Below, piece after piece: positions 7,598-16,506 of a DNA stretch of 64,000 nt. The position numbers and the translations under genes are program-made. The DNA is taken from positions 186,001 through 250,000 of the forward strand of contig NZ_JAHGVE010000001.1 in assembly GCF_018835585.1 (NCBI RefSeq), written 5' to 3'. Origin of the DNA: Pelorhabdus rhamnosifermentans (lineage in GTDB: Bacteria > Bacillota > Negativicutes > UMGS1260). Numbering within the stretch: the first letter of the stretch is position 1; every line of letters starts with the position of its first letter. The notes under the pieces were generated by a model. That model saw nothing but the letters and a program-made list of their open reading frames with translations. It had not been told where the DNA came from and did no database searches.

Positions 7598-9109
7598 ATG
7601 GCTAAATATTTGCTGGGAATCGATAATGGCGGGACCATGTCCAAAGCCGCGATTTATGATTTGAAAGGCCATGAACTTGCAGTTTCAAGCTGCAAAACGG
7701 AGATGCTCATGCCGCAGCCCGGATTTACAGAGCGTGATATGGACGAGCTGTGGCAGGCGAATGTGCGGTCGATAAAAGAAGTAATAGCCAAAGCACAGAT
7801 TGATGCCAAGGACATTGCAGGTATTGCAACAACGGGACATGGCAATGGCATGTATCTGGTGGATGAGGCCGGACGGCCTGCATACTATGGTATTATTTCC
7901 ACAGATACACGGGCCAAGGACTATGTAACTCAGTGGTATGCTGACGGGACGTTTGATGCGGTATTACCCAAAACGATGCAGTCTATTTGGGCCGGGCAGC
8001 CTGTTGCCTTATTAGCATGGTTTAGGGACCATCAGCCGGAAGTATTGGAAAAAACCAAGTGGATTTTTATGTGCAAAGATTATATAAGATACTGTTTCAC
8101 GGGTCAGGCTTATGCGGAAATTACCGATATGTCCGGTACCAATTTAATGAATGTCAGAGATGTAAAATATGATGAAACGTTATTAAAAAGATTTGGCTTA
8201 GAAAAAGTGTTTGCTAAGCTTCCGTCGCTTAAATATTCGGCTGAAATTTGCGGGTTCGTTACGCCGCAGGCAGCCGCGTTAACAGGCTTGAATGCTGGGA
8301 CACCTGTTGCGGGGGGATTGTTCGATATTGATGCTTCAGCCATTGCCACGGGAATTACGGATGATGACAAGCTGTGCATGATCGCAGGTACCTGGAGTAT
8401 CAATGAATATATCAGCAAAAAGCCAATTGTCTCCAAAAATTTATTTATGACTTCCCTCTATTGTATGGAAGGGTATTGGCTGACAACGGAGGCCAGTGCA
8501 ACTTCCGCCAGCAATTTAGAATGGTTTGTGACTCAATTTATGCGGGAAGCAAACATAACGGAGGTAAAGGAGAGTCCAGGGGTTTTCGACTATGTTAATG
8601 AGTTATTGGCTACGACTAGGCCGGAAGAGGCCAATATTATTTTCTTACCTTTCTTATTCGGTAACAATGTTGACGCGGCTGCTAAGGCTTGTTTCGTCGG
8701 TTTGAATGGCTGGCATACGAAAGCACATGTATTACGAGCCTTGTACGAGGGCGTTGTTTTCTGTCATAAGGCACATATTGACAAATTATTGGCATACCGC
8801 GAAAAACCTAAAGCTATACGTATTGCCGGTGGAGCGGCCCGTTCTAAAGTCTGGGTTCAAATATTCGCCGATGTTCTGCAAATACCAATAGAAGTGACGA
8901 ACGGGACGGAATTGGGTGCGCTAGGGGCGGCTATTTGCGCAGGCATTGCTACGGGTGATTTTAAATCGTTTCATTTGGCGGCTGATTCGATGGTTCATGT
9001 GGCTTACACTTGTTTCCCGAATACGGATCATCAAAAAATCTATCTAAGAAAATATCAGTTATACCAGGAAACGATCAGCGCGTTAACTCCTATTTGGCAA
9101 CAGTTATAA
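7598..9109 (+). CDS. FGGY-family carbohydrate kinase (L-xylulokinase-like)
   Basis: A 503-residue two-domain sugar kinase. N-terminal LGIDNGGTMSKAAIYD is the first phosphate loop. QPGFTERDMDELW, STDTRAKDYV, GTPVAGGLFD and ELGALGAAICAG follow the pattern of FGGY kinases, and overall it tracks E. coli LyxK and B. subtilis YoaC more than XylB. It would phosphorylate a ketose or polyol-derived sugar with ATP. Coexistence with a PTS EIIC is odd, since PTS import already phosphorylates. Either the EIIC delivers a product later phosphorylated again, giving the bisphosphate that the aldolase needs, or the kinase acts on a second substrate. Start ATG 7598 follows GATGAGGGG. Confidence 0.85.
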   Translation: MAKYLLGIDNGGTMSKAAIYDLKGHELAVSSCKTEMLMPQPGFTERDMDELWQANVRSIKEVIAKAQIDAKDIAGIATTGHGNGMYLVDEAGRPAYYGIISTDTRAKDYVTQWYADGTFDAVLPKTMQSIWAGQPVALLAWFRDHQPEVLEKTKWIFMCKDYIRYCFTGQAYAEITDMSGTNLMNVRDVKYDETLLKRFGLEKVFAKLPSLKYSAEICGFVTPQAAALTGLNAGTPVAGGLFDIDASAIATGITDDDKLCMIAGTWSINEYISKKPIVSKNLFMTSLYCMEGYWLTTEASATSASNLEWFVTQFMREANITEVKESPGVFDYVNELLATTRPEEANIIFLPFLFGNNVDAAAKACFVGLNGWHTKAHVLRALYEGVVFCHKAHIDKLLAYREKPKAIRIAGGAARSKVWVQIFADVLQIPIEVTNGTELGALGAAICAGIATGDFKSFHLAADSMVHVAYTCFPNTDHQKIYLRKYQLYQETISALTPIWQQL

Positions 9110-9127
9110 ACGAGGGGAAGGTTGGAA

Positions 9128-9886
9128 ATGAATTTAAAATTGGCAGGAAAATGTGCTGTAATAACCGGCGGGTCACGCGGTGTTGGTAAAGGAATTGCCT
9201 TAGCATTAGCGGATGAGAAAGTGAACATTGCCATCAATTATCATCGTAGTGCTAAGGCAGCTGAGAATTTGGTAAAAGAATTAACAGACAAGGGAGTTAC
9301 AGCGATTGCCATCCAAGCTGATCTGGGAAATGCCGTCGATTGTGCACGACTGATTGATGAGGCTGCCGGGCAGTTGGGGCGGTTGGACATATTGGTCAAT
9401 AATGGTGGTGTTTGGCCAAAAAATTGGTTGCAGAATATCAGTCTGGAAGAATGGAAAAAAACAGTGGATGTTAATTTGACAGCGGTGTTTTTGACAAGTC
9501 AGGCGTTTCTAAAGAAAGCCATTGCTGGAGAACAGGGCGGAAAAATATGCAATATAACATCACAAGCGGCTTTCCATGGAGCGACAACTGGGCATGCACA
9601 TTATGCAGCAAGTAAAGCAGGCGTTGTTTCATTGACTGTATCCATGGCTAGAGAGCTTGCTAAATATCACATAAATGTCAATGCTGTTGCTTTAGGTTTG
9701 GTGGCAACTGACATGACCCAGCAAGCGCTGGCAACAAACCGCGATTATTATTTGCAGAGAATTCCCATCGGCAGAATTGCTATGCCGGAGGATATTGCTT
9801 CGATAGTTACGTTTATGGTTTCTGATGCAGCCGGCTATATTACCGGGGCGACGGTTGATGCTACCGGCGGCATGTTAATGAGATAA
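9128..9886 (+). CDS. short-chain dehydrogenase/reductase
   Basis: A classical SDR of 252 residues: NAD(P)-binding TGGSRGVGKGIA near the N-terminus, NNGG in the usual NNAG position, a Ser near residue 142 and the catalytic YAASK. The ending YITGATVDATGG is the common C-terminal substrate-loop signature. It would oxidise or reduce a polyol or ketose intermediate of the operon. ATG 9128 lies two codons after the first possible TTG and has better spacing from GAAGG. It starts 18 bp after the kinase stop. Confidence 0.85.
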   Translation: MNLKLAGKCAVITGGSRGVGKGIALALADEKVNIAINYHRSAKAAENLVKELTDKGVTAIAIQADLGNAVDCARLIDEAAGQLGRLDILVNNGGVWPKNWLQNISLEEWKKTVDVNLTAVFLTSQAFLKKAIAGEQGGKICNITSQAAFHGATTGHAHYAASKAGVVSLTVSMARELAKYHINVNAVALGLVATDMTQQALATNRDYYLQRIPIGRIAMPEDIASIVTFMVSDAAGYITGATVDATGGMLMR

Positions 9887-9903
9887 TAAAGGAGAGATTT
9901 TCT

Positions 9904-10755
9904 ATGCTAGTTGGATTGAAAGACGTACTTATTCCAGCCAGAGAACAGTATTATGCTGTTCCTGCTATGGATTGTGTAGAAGACATTATGGTAAAAACTA
10001 TTTTGGATACGACGGAAGAAAAAAGATCACCTGTCATATTAATGGCTTTGGAACGTGATTTAGCGGCAAGAGGCATAGATTATATCGCCTCTGTTGTCAA
10101 AGGTGTTGCCGACCAATATGCGCAGCCGGTCGTGCTGCATTTAGATCATGCCACCAATTTTGAGATCATTAAACAGGCGATTAATTATGGTTTTACATCG
10201 GTGATGTACGATGGCTCGATGCTGTCCTTTGACGAAAATGTGATGAACACCAAAAAGATTGTCGATTACGCCCATGCCAGAGGCGTTGATGTCGAAGCTG
10301 AATTAGGGCATGTTGCTGGAAAAGAACTGGATGGGATTGAAGCCAGCGAAACCATGCTGACGGAACCCAGTGAAGTTTTGGATTTTGTGAATAAAACCAA
10401 GGTTGATGCGTTGGCAGTGTCGATTGGTACCGCCCATGGGGTATACACATCTGAACCTAAGCTCAATATTACCCGATTACAAGCAATCAATCAGATAAGT
10501 CCGGTGCCGCTTGTTTTGCATGGTGGGTCGGGGACACCTGTTGATCAAGTGCAAGAGGCGATTATTAACGGTATTACGAAGGTAAACTTATACGCGGACT
10601 TGCGTATTGCCTTACTAAAGGGCGTAACACAAGCTGTGCAAACACAAAAAAGAATCGATCCGCTGCCTGATGAGTTATTTTATTTTGCCCGGGCATCTTT
10701 AAGGGAAGTAATCGTAAAAAAAATCGATATGCTGTTTTCAGCAAATCGGGCATAG
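9904..10755 (+). CDS. class II (zinc) ketose-bisphosphate aldolase
   Basis: A 283-residue enzyme of the fructose-1,6-/tagatose-1,6-bisphosphate aldolase family. The zinc and catalytic residues are in place: LHLDHAT (catalytic Asp and first zinc His), EAELGHVAG, GTAHGVY (His) and LHGGSGT (His plus phosphate loop), then NLYADLR. It would split a phosphorylated ketose into dihydroxyacetone phosphate and an aldehyde. Within the operon it is the natural exit to glycolysis. Whether the substrate is a hexose bisphosphate or a shorter chain cannot be told. Its ribosome site is AAAGGAGAG. Confidence 0.85.
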   Translation: MLVGLKDVLIPAREQYYAVPAMDCVEDIMVKTILDTTEEKRSPVILMALERDLAARGIDYIASVVKGVADQYAQPVVLHLDHATNFEIIKQAINYGFTSVMYDGSMLSFDENVMNTKKIVDYAHARGVDVEAELGHVAGKELDGIEASETMLTEPSEVLDFVNKTKVDALAVSIGTAHGVYTSEPKLNITRLQAINQISPVPLVLHGGSGTPVDQVQEAIINGITKVNLYADLRIALLKGVTQAVQTQKRIDPLPDELFYFARASLREVIVKKIDMLFSANRA

Positions 10756-10767
10756 GGGGAGAAAGAC

Positions 10768-11811
10768 ATGAAGTTATTGGCTATTGGGGATATGTTTATT
10801 CCAGCAGATGTCATGCAAAACGGGTTGACAAGCCTTACAAAATACGGGGTGGATATTACCGTAAGAGAATGGAAGCATGAGAATTTAGAAGCTCTTCAAA
10901 AGGATAATTTGATCGTGGAGCAACAGGGGCCGGAAGCTGTAAAACTGCCGGATGAATTGACAGCCGGTATGGAGCAGTTTGATATACTCATTGTCCAGTT
11001 TGCTCCTGTAGCTCAGAGCTTAATTGCTAAAGCAGGGAAGCTGAAGATGATCGGTGTATTGCGGGGCGGTGTGGAGAATGTCGATTGTGACTATGCGGCT
11101 GGCAGAAATATTGCGGTGTTGAATAACGTAGGAAGAAATGCCAGGGCTGTAGCAGAATTTACGGTAGGCATGATTCTTGCGGAAGTTCGCAATATTGCTC
11201 GTTCGCATGCGGCGTTACAAAAAGGAATATGGATGAAAGAGTTTCCAAACAGCGGGTCCATTCCCGAACTTTATCATAAGAATGTGGGTATTGTAGGACT
11301 CGGGCATGTTGGTAAGCTGATAGCCGGTTACTTACAGGCGTTTGGCTGTAATATACTGGCCTACGATCCATATATCAAAGAAAAAGGGTTGGATCAGATT
11401 AAAATAGTCAGCTTAAATGAACTTTTGCAGCAAGCGGATATTATCAGTGTGAATGCCAGATTAACCGAGGATACCTATCATTTAATCGGGGCAGAACAAA
11501 TATCCCTGATGAAAAAGACAGCGGTTATCGTGAATACGGCCCGTTCTGGTTTAATAGATCAGCACAGTTTAATTAAGGCCTTAAAAGCGAAACAGATTAG
11601 GGGTGCTGCACTGGATGTATTTGATGTGGAACCGCTTTTAACAGATGACGAAATACTTGGACTGGACAATATTACCCTTACGTCCCATATAGCGGGTTCG
11701 ACGCGGGAAGCTTTTACAAATAGCCCCAAATTGATGGCAGGAATTATCGAAAAGGTTCTTTTAAAAAATGCTAATTTACCTAGTGTAAACGGGATAACGC
11801 CAGTATTGTAA
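10768..11811 (+). CDS. D-isomer 2-hydroxyacid dehydrogenase (YoaD/SerA-like)
   Basis: A 347-residue NAD-dependent dehydrogenase. It has the GLGHVGKLIA nucleotide-binding loop and the catalytic triad Arg (NTARSGL), Glu (DVFDVEPL) and His (LTSHIAGST). There is no C-terminal ACT domain, unlike full-length SerA. The pairing with a LyxK/YoaC-type kinase recalls yoaC-yoaD of B. subtilis, where the function is also open. Oxidation of a phosphorylated sugar acid, or removal of an oxidised by-product, is a guess. Last gene of the operon, ended by the hairpin at 11906. Confidence 0.85.
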   Translation: MKLLAIGDMFIPADVMQNGLTSLTKYGVDITVREWKHENLEALQKDNLIVEQQGPEAVKLPDELTAGMEQFDILIVQFAPVAQSLIAKAGKLKMIGVLRGGVENVDCDYAAGRNIAVLNNVGRNARAVAEFTVGMILAEVRNIARSHAALQKGIWMKEFPNSGSIPELYHKNVGIVGLGHVGKLIAGYLQAFGCNILAYDPYIKEKGLDQIKIVSLNELLQQADIISVNARLTEDTYHLIGAEQISLMKKTAVIVNTARSGLIDQHSLIKALKAKQIRGAALDVFDVEPLLTDDEILGLDNITLTSHIAGSTREAFTNSPKLMAGIIEKVLLKNANLPSVNGITPVL

Positions 11812-11905
11812 ACAAAAAAATCAGAAATCTCAAGGTAATCTTATTTGTGACTAAAATAGAATATGTGTTGTGTGAATGGACAAATCACTTTTAATTGTTA
11901 TTTAT

Positions 11906-11951
11906 CACTGTAATATAAACAAAACAATGTTTGTATTGCGGTGTTTTTTTT
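11906..11951 (+). terminator. rho-independent terminator of the sugar operon
   Basis: CACTGTAATATAAA pairs with TTTGTATTGCGGTG (three G-U pairs) and is followed by eight T. It lies 95 bp after the dehydrogenase stop. Confidence 0.7.
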
Positions 11952-11992
11952 GTGCTTTGTAATTATTTTTTCATTTTTGGGAAATAAAACGG

Positions 11993-12020
11993 TTGCTTAA
12001 TATTTGTTTTAATGTATAAT
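11993..12020 (+). promoter_or_regulatory. sigma-A promoter of the citrate-branch operon
   Basis: TTGCTT (11993-11998), 16 bases and TATAAT (12015-12020). An ACGTAT...ATACGT inverted pair flanks the leader at about 12023 and 12058 and could bind a regulator. The promoter overlaps the 12012 ATG, excluding that upstream start for the next gene. Confidence 0.65.
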
Positions 12021-12080
12021 AAACGTATACTTAAATACATTAATACGACGATACATGAATACGTAATGGAGGCGAGGATC

Positions 12081-13217
12081 ATGTCAACGGAACCAGGCAA
12101 GCGGGAAATTTTTATGGTGGATACGACTTTGCGTGATGGCGAGCAAACGGCTGGCGTGGTTTTTGCAAATCATGAAAAGCTAGCCATAGCTAAAATGCTG
12201 GACGAATTGGGCGTTCAGCAAATTGAGGCAGGCATTCCAGTTATGGGCGGGGATGAGAAAGCAGCGCTCAAAAGTATTGTGAAAGCGAATTTAAAGGCCA
12301 GTATTATGGCGTGGAACCGTGCAGTTGTTGAGGATATTCAGACATCGATTGACTGCGGTGTGGATGCGGTGGCTATCTCCATCTCAACATCAGATATCCA
12401 TATTCAATATAAGTTGCAGTCTTCACGGGAAAGAGTGCTGGAACAAATGGTTCAAGCGGTGGAATATGCCAAATCACAGGGTGTTTATATTTCCGTGAAT
12501 GCCGAAGATGCTTCGCGTTCCAATGAGGCATTCCTTCACCAGTTTGCTCAGGCGGCTTTGGATGCGGGGGCGAATCGGCTGCGTTACTGTGACACGGTGG
12601 GCGTTCTGGACCCTTTTCAAACGTATGACAAGGTCAAACGGTTAATAACGAAGGTTCCGATTGATGTGGAAATGCATACACATAATGATTTTGGCATGGC
12701 TACTGCTAATGCGCTGGCGGGGATTCGTGCCGGAGCGCGTTATGTCGGTGTGACTGTGAACGGCTTGGGGGAAAGGGCAGGCAATGCGGCGTTAGAAGAG
12801 GTTGCAATGGCGTTAACGCATTTACTTGACTATGACATGCCTATTCAGTCGAAAGGCTTTTTGAAATTGTGCCAGTATGTCGCGAGTGCTTCGAATCGTA
12901 AGTTGCCTGTGTCAAAACCGATTGTCGGAAAAAATATGTTTTTTCATGAATCAGGGATTCATGTGGACGGGGCCATTAAGAATTCCCGTACTTATGAAGC
13001 CTTTGATCCAGAGGAAGTCGGTTTGGTTCGTCAGATTATCATTGGCAAACATTCAGGCAAGGCAGCGATTAAACGAAAATTTGATGAATTTGGTTTAGCT
13101 GTGAGTGACGAACAAGCGAGTTTATTATTGGAAAAAATTCGCCATTTGTCGATTGAACTGAAACGAACTTTGTTTGAACAGGAATTAAGGACGCTTTATC
13201 AGGAACTTTTTGCTTAA
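12081..13217 (+). CDS. homocitrate synthase-family enzyme, probable Re-citrate synthase
   Basis: A 378-residue DRE-TIM metallolyase: catalytic TTLRDGEQTAG, metal ligands in EMHTHNDFGMATANAL, and GLGERAGNAALEEV. Annotation by similarity alone would be NifV/homocitrate synthase or 2-isopropylmalate synthase. It lacks the long LeuA regulatory domain. The next two genes are an aconitase and an enzyme with the isocitrate dehydrogenase signature. That makes condensation of acetyl-CoA with oxaloacetate (as in the Re-citrate synthase of Clostridium kluyveri, from the same superfamily) more likely than with 2-oxoglutarate. No nif genes are in view. ATG 12081 follows GGAGGCGAGG. Confidence 0.75.
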   Translation: MSTEPGKREIFMVDTTLRDGEQTAGVVFANHEKLAIAKMLDELGVQQIEAGIPVMGGDEKAALKSIVKANLKASIMAWNRAVVEDIQTSIDCGVDAVAISISTSDIHIQYKLQSSRERVLEQMVQAVEYAKSQGVYISVNAEDASRSNEAFLHQFAQAALDAGANRLRYCDTVGVLDPFQTYDKVKRLITKVPIDVEMHTHNDFGMATANALAGIRAGARYVGVTVNGLGERAGNAALEEVAMALTHLLDYDMPIQSKGFLKLCQYVASASNRKLPVSKPIVGKNMFFHESGIHVDGAIKNSRTYEAFDPEEVGLVRQIIIGKHSGKAAIKRKFDEFGLAVSDEQASLLLEKIRHLSIELKRTLFEQELRTLYQELFA

Positions 13218-13234
13218 CATCTGAGGAGAGGGGA

Positions 13235-15187
13235 ATGAGGACAGTGGGAAAAAGTTTGACGGAGAAAATTTTACAGCACCACAAAGTGAGTGGCAGTTTG
13301 ACTATGGGACAGGAATTGGCGATTAAAATTGATCATACGCTCACGCAGGATTCTACGGGAACCATGGCTTATTTGCAATTGGAGGCGCTGGGAGTAGATC
13401 GGGTTCAAACCAAGCGGTCTGTGGCTTATATTGATCACAATACACTGCAAGTGGGGTACGAGAATGCTGATGATCATGCTTATATTCAAAGTGTGGCAGC
13501 GAAATACGGGATTTATTTTTCCCGCCCTGGCAATGGAATTTGTCATCAAGTGAATCTGGAGCGGTTTAGCATTCCGGGGGATACGCTCTTAGGTTCAGAC
13601 AGTCATACACCGACTTGTGGAGGTATGGGCATGCTTGCGATGGGAGCTGGCGGACTGGATGTGGCGGTGGCGATGGGCGGCGGCGCTTATTATTTGACTA
13701 TGCCGGAAATTGTGAATGTCCGTTTGACAGGTTCGCTTCCTGCCTGGTCGTCAGCGAAAGATATTATTTTGGAACTCTTGCGGCGTCTGACTGTGAAGGG
13801 CGGCGTCGGGAAGGTTTTTGAATACAGCGGAGAGGGCGTGGAGACGCTGTCTGTACCGGAGCGGGCCACGATTACCAACATGGGGGCCGAATTGGGAGCT
13901 ACGACTTCGATTTTCCCGAGTGACCACAATACTTATGCTTTTTTGCAGGCTCAGGGGCGCGCGGACGACTGGCAGGAACTTAAGGCTGATGCTGATGCGG
14001 TGTATGCACAGGTAATATCAATCAATTTGAATGAAATCGAACCGCTTGTGGCCTGCCCGCACAGTCCGGATCAGGTCGTACAATTGGCAACACTACCGCC
14101 GACTGCGGTGAATCAGGTATGTATCGGAAGCTGTACCAATTCTTCTTATACGGATATGATGAAGGTTGCGGAAATTTTAAAGCATCACACCGTTCATCCA
14201 GGTGTGAGTCTGGTTATTTCACCGGGGTCTAAACAGGTTTTGACGATGCTAAGTGAAACAGGTGCGCTGACGGATATGATTGAGGCCGGAGCCCGGATTC
14301 TGGAATGCGCTTGCGGACCTTGCATTGGTATGGGGCAGGCTCCGGCGACAGAAGGCGTGTCACTCCGGACGTTTAACCGGAATTTCCACGGCAGGAGCGG
14401 TACGGCGAATGCTGAAATATACTTATGCAGTCCGGAAGTTGCGGCTATTTCCGCTATCACGGGCCACATTACCGATCCACGGACAATGCAGTTAGCGCCG
14501 ATTTCAGTACAAATGCCGGATGCTTTTATGATTCATGATAATCTGATCATTCCCCCGGTTGTGGATGGCAGTGAGGGTGCCATTAAACGGGGTCCGAACA
14601 TCAAACCTTTCCCACAGAATCATGCTTTGCCTGATGAGCTGACAGGTTCCATTCTTCTTAAAATGGGTAACAACATTACGACGGATGATATTATGCCGTC
14701 GCCAGCCTGGCTGCTGCCGCTTCGCTCGAATATTCCGGCCTTATCCAAGCATTGTTTGACGCCCATTGATCCGGATTTTCCTGCGCGAGCTGCAAAACAA
14801 GGCGGAGGGTTTTTGGTCGCTGGTGAGAATTATGGTCAGGGATCAAGCCGTGAACACGCGGCCTTGGTTCCGCTGTATTTAGGGGTCAAAGGGGTCGTTG
14901 CCCGTTCTTTTGCGCGTATTCATGTGGCGAATCTGATTAATTCGGGTATTTTACCCCTCGTTTTTGTCCGTCCCGAAGATTATGATGTTCTTCAGGCGAA
15001 CGATCAGCTTAGCTTGGATCATTTGCATGATCAGGTGAAACATGGTGATATCCTGGAATTAACCGATCGTACGCAACAAGTAACGATTCAGGTGAAAATT
15101 GCTGCGCCAACAGAGCGGCTGAAAGACATTTTGATGGCAGGCGGCCTGCTTTCCTATACAAAAAACTGTCATGAAAGGCGGCAATAA
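13235..15187 (+). CDS. aconitate hydratase, single-chain
   Basis: A 650-residue protein uniting large and swivel domains. Iron-sulfur ligands: GSCTNSSYTD and CACGPCIGMGQ. Substrate and active-site motifs: GSDSHTPTCGGMG, HGRSGT, and in the swivel GENYGQGSSREHAA with ARIHVANLINSGILPL. The length and fused layout fit the compact aconitase group of anaerobic Firmicutes rather than separate LeuC/LeuD subunits. It would isomerise citrate to isocitrate in the cytoplasm using a 4Fe-4S cluster. It starts 17 bp after the synthase stop behind GAGGAGAGGGG. A homoaconitase role is the alternative, but the downstream dehydrogenase argues against it. Confidence 0.85.
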   Translation: MRTVGKSLTEKILQHHKVSGSLTMGQELAIKIDHTLTQDSTGTMAYLQLEALGVDRVQTKRSVAYIDHNTLQVGYENADDHAYIQSVAAKYGIYFSRPGNGICHQVNLERFSIPGDTLLGSDSHTPTCGGMGMLAMGAGGLDVAVAMGGGAYYLTMPEIVNVRLTGSLPAWSSAKDIILELLRRLTVKGGVGKVFEYSGEGVETLSVPERATITNMGAELGATTSIFPSDHNTYAFLQAQGRADDWQELKADADAVYAQVISINLNEIEPLVACPHSPDQVVQLATLPPTAVNQVCIGSCTNSSYTDMMKVAEILKHHTVHPGVSLVISPGSKQVLTMLSETGALTDMIEAGARILECACGPCIGMGQAPATEGVSLRTFNRNFHGRSGTANAEIYLCSPEVAAISAITGHITDPRTMQLAPISVQMPDAFMIHDNLIIPPVVDGSEGAIKRGPNIKPFPQNHALPDELTGSILLKMGNNITTDDIMPSPAWLLPLRSNIPALSKHCLTPIDPDFPARAAKQGGGFLVAGENYGQGSSREHAALVPLYLGVKGVVARSFARIHVANLINSGILPLVFVRPEDYDVLQANDQLSLDHLHDQVKHGDILELTDRTQQVTIQVKIAAPTERLKDILMAGGLLSYTKNCHERRQ

Positions 15188-15188
15188 G

Positions 15189-16193
15189 ATGAAAATTACC
15201 TTGATTCCCGGCGATGGTATTGGACCGGAAGTGACGGCTGCGGCTGTGGAAGTATTGGCAGCGGCAGGCGCGGATATTGAATGGGAAACAGTTGAAATTG
15301 GTGCTGCGGCACTAAAAAATACCGGAGCGGTGCTGCCTGATGAAGCACTGGCGACGATTCAGGCCAACCGTTTTGCTCTCAAAGGGCCTGTGACGACACC
15401 CGTTGGCAAAGGGTTTCGCAGTGTCAATGTGGCGCTTAGGCAAACGCTGAATCTTTACGCGAATGTCCGGCCTGTCAAAAGTTTTGCCGGAATACCCTCG
15501 CGGTTTACGGATGTTGATTTGGTGATTGTTCGCGAAAATACAGAAGATTTGTATGCAGGCATAGAACATGCCATTGGCGATGTTGCGGCTGAAAGTATTA
15601 AATTGATCACAGCCTCTGCATCCGAGCGTATTGCACAATTTGCTTTTGATTATGTCCGGGAACATCAGCGTCACGATGTCACGGCCGTTCATAAGGCAAA
15701 TATTATGAAGCTGAGTGATGGACTGTTTCTTCGCAGTTGTGAAAAAATTGCCCAGCGTTATGAGGACATTCCCTTTCACAACTGCATTGTTGATGCCATG
15801 TGCATGAATCTGGTCCTTCATCCGGAAAATTATGATGTTCTTGTGTTGCCGAATCTGTATGGTGATATTGTATCGGATTTGTGCAGCGGTCTTGTGGGGG
15901 GGCTGGGAATGGCGCCTGGCGCGAACATTGGAGCGAACGGCGCGGTATTTGAGGCTGTTCACGGCAGTGCTCCGGATTTGGCCGGGAAGAATCTAGCCAA
16001 TCCGATCGCGGCCATTCTGTCAGGGGTGTTACTCTTGCGCCATATCGGCCAGAGTGATCCGGCAAATAAGATTGCGGCGGCAGTAGAACAGACCTTGCGT
16101 GAACAGCGAGATTTGACAGCTGATTTGGGGGGGACGGCCACGACGAGCCATTTTACAGAGTCACTCTGCCAGTTGATTGCTGAAGCAGATTGA
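15189..16193 (+). CDS. isocitrate dehydrogenase, NAD-type
   Basis: A 334-residue beta-decarboxylating dehydrogenase. N-terminal IPGDGIGPEVT, then GPVTTPVGKGFRSVN with LRQTLNLYANVRPVKSF and VRENTEDLYAGIEH, which are the signature of isocitrate rather than isopropylmalate dehydrogenases. ADLGGTATT closes the nucleotide site. It converts isocitrate to 2-oxoglutarate and CO2, finishing a route to glutamate. The start at ATG 15189 follows AAAGGCGG at the end of the aconitase gene. The earlier ATG 15171 lies inside that gene and has no site. Confidence 0.85.
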   Translation: MKITLIPGDGIGPEVTAAAVEVLAAAGADIEWETVEIGAAALKNTGAVLPDEALATIQANRFALKGPVTTPVGKGFRSVNVALRQTLNLYANVRPVKSFAGIPSRFTDVDLVIVRENTEDLYAGIEHAIGDVAAESIKLITASASERIAQFAFDYVREHQRHDVTAVHKANIMKLSDGLFLRSCEKIAQRYEDIPFHNCIVDAMCMNLVLHPENYDVLVLPNLYGDIVSDLCSGLVGGLGMAPGANIGANGAVFEAVHGSAPDLAGKNLANPIAAILSGVLLLRHIGQSDPANKIAAAVEQTLREQRDLTADLGGTATTSHFTESLCQLIAEAD

Positions 16194-16229
16194 ATGAAGA
16201 ATTTGAGCTTTTTGGTTCTACTGTGAATA

Positions 16230-16308
16230 CTTCGCAACTAGCGAAACTGACGGGAATTAGCTAACGTGTAGTTGCAAAGACGAACTCAATAGAACCGTCC
16301 CTTTGAGT
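16230..16308 (+). mobile_element. second RAYT 3' remnant with REP-like tail
   Basis: About 80 bases align with the end of the transposase remnant at 3995-4076. Both contain CTGACGGGAATTAGC, then a GTGT(A/G)GTTGCAAAG stretch, then TAGAACCGTCCC and TTGAGT. Here an in-frame TAG interrupts the helix-turn-helix and the terminal codons have changed. AACTCAA (16283-16289) and TTGAGTT (16302-16308) flank the core as a hairpin. It sits just past the isocitrate dehydrogenase stop. Confidence 0.65.
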
Positions 16309-16324
16309 TTATTTGATTTAAAGA

Positions 16325-16370
16325 AGCAGCCGATGAAAATGGGAAAAGTTCATCGGCTGCTTTGTTTTTG
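16325..16370 (+). terminator. rho-independent terminator of the citrate-branch operon
   Basis: AAGCAGCCGATGAA (16325-16338) and TTCATCGGCTGCTT (16350-16363) form a perfect 14-bp stem followed by TGTTTTTG. Confidence 0.85.
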
Positions 16371-16448
16371 TGTGAATGATATTCTTTATATTAAGGAATA
16401 TATGTTATACTTAAATGACAGGATTCGTCACTATCGTATTTTCTGAAC

Positions 16449-16477
16449 TTGGAATTTTAGAAATATTGAAATATAAT
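16449..16477 (+). promoter_or_regulatory. sigma-A promoter of the 16507 coiled-coil gene
   Basis: TTGGAA (16449-16454), 17 bases and TATAAT (16472-16477). Transcription would begin only about 20 bases before the ATG. Confidence 0.6.
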
Positions 16478-16506
16478 GAACTTATAATAATGGTGAGGTG
16501 AACACT

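Noticed and set aside
12012-12080. Extra 23-residue N-terminus for the citrate synthase-like protein
   Set aside because: Its ATG overlaps the -10 box of the promoter and has no ribosome site; ATG 12081 has GGAGGCGAGG.
12081-16193. Lysine (alpha-aminoadipate) or leucine biosynthesis operon
   Set aside because: The dehydrogenase motifs are of the isocitrate type and no lysine- or leucine-specific partners are present.
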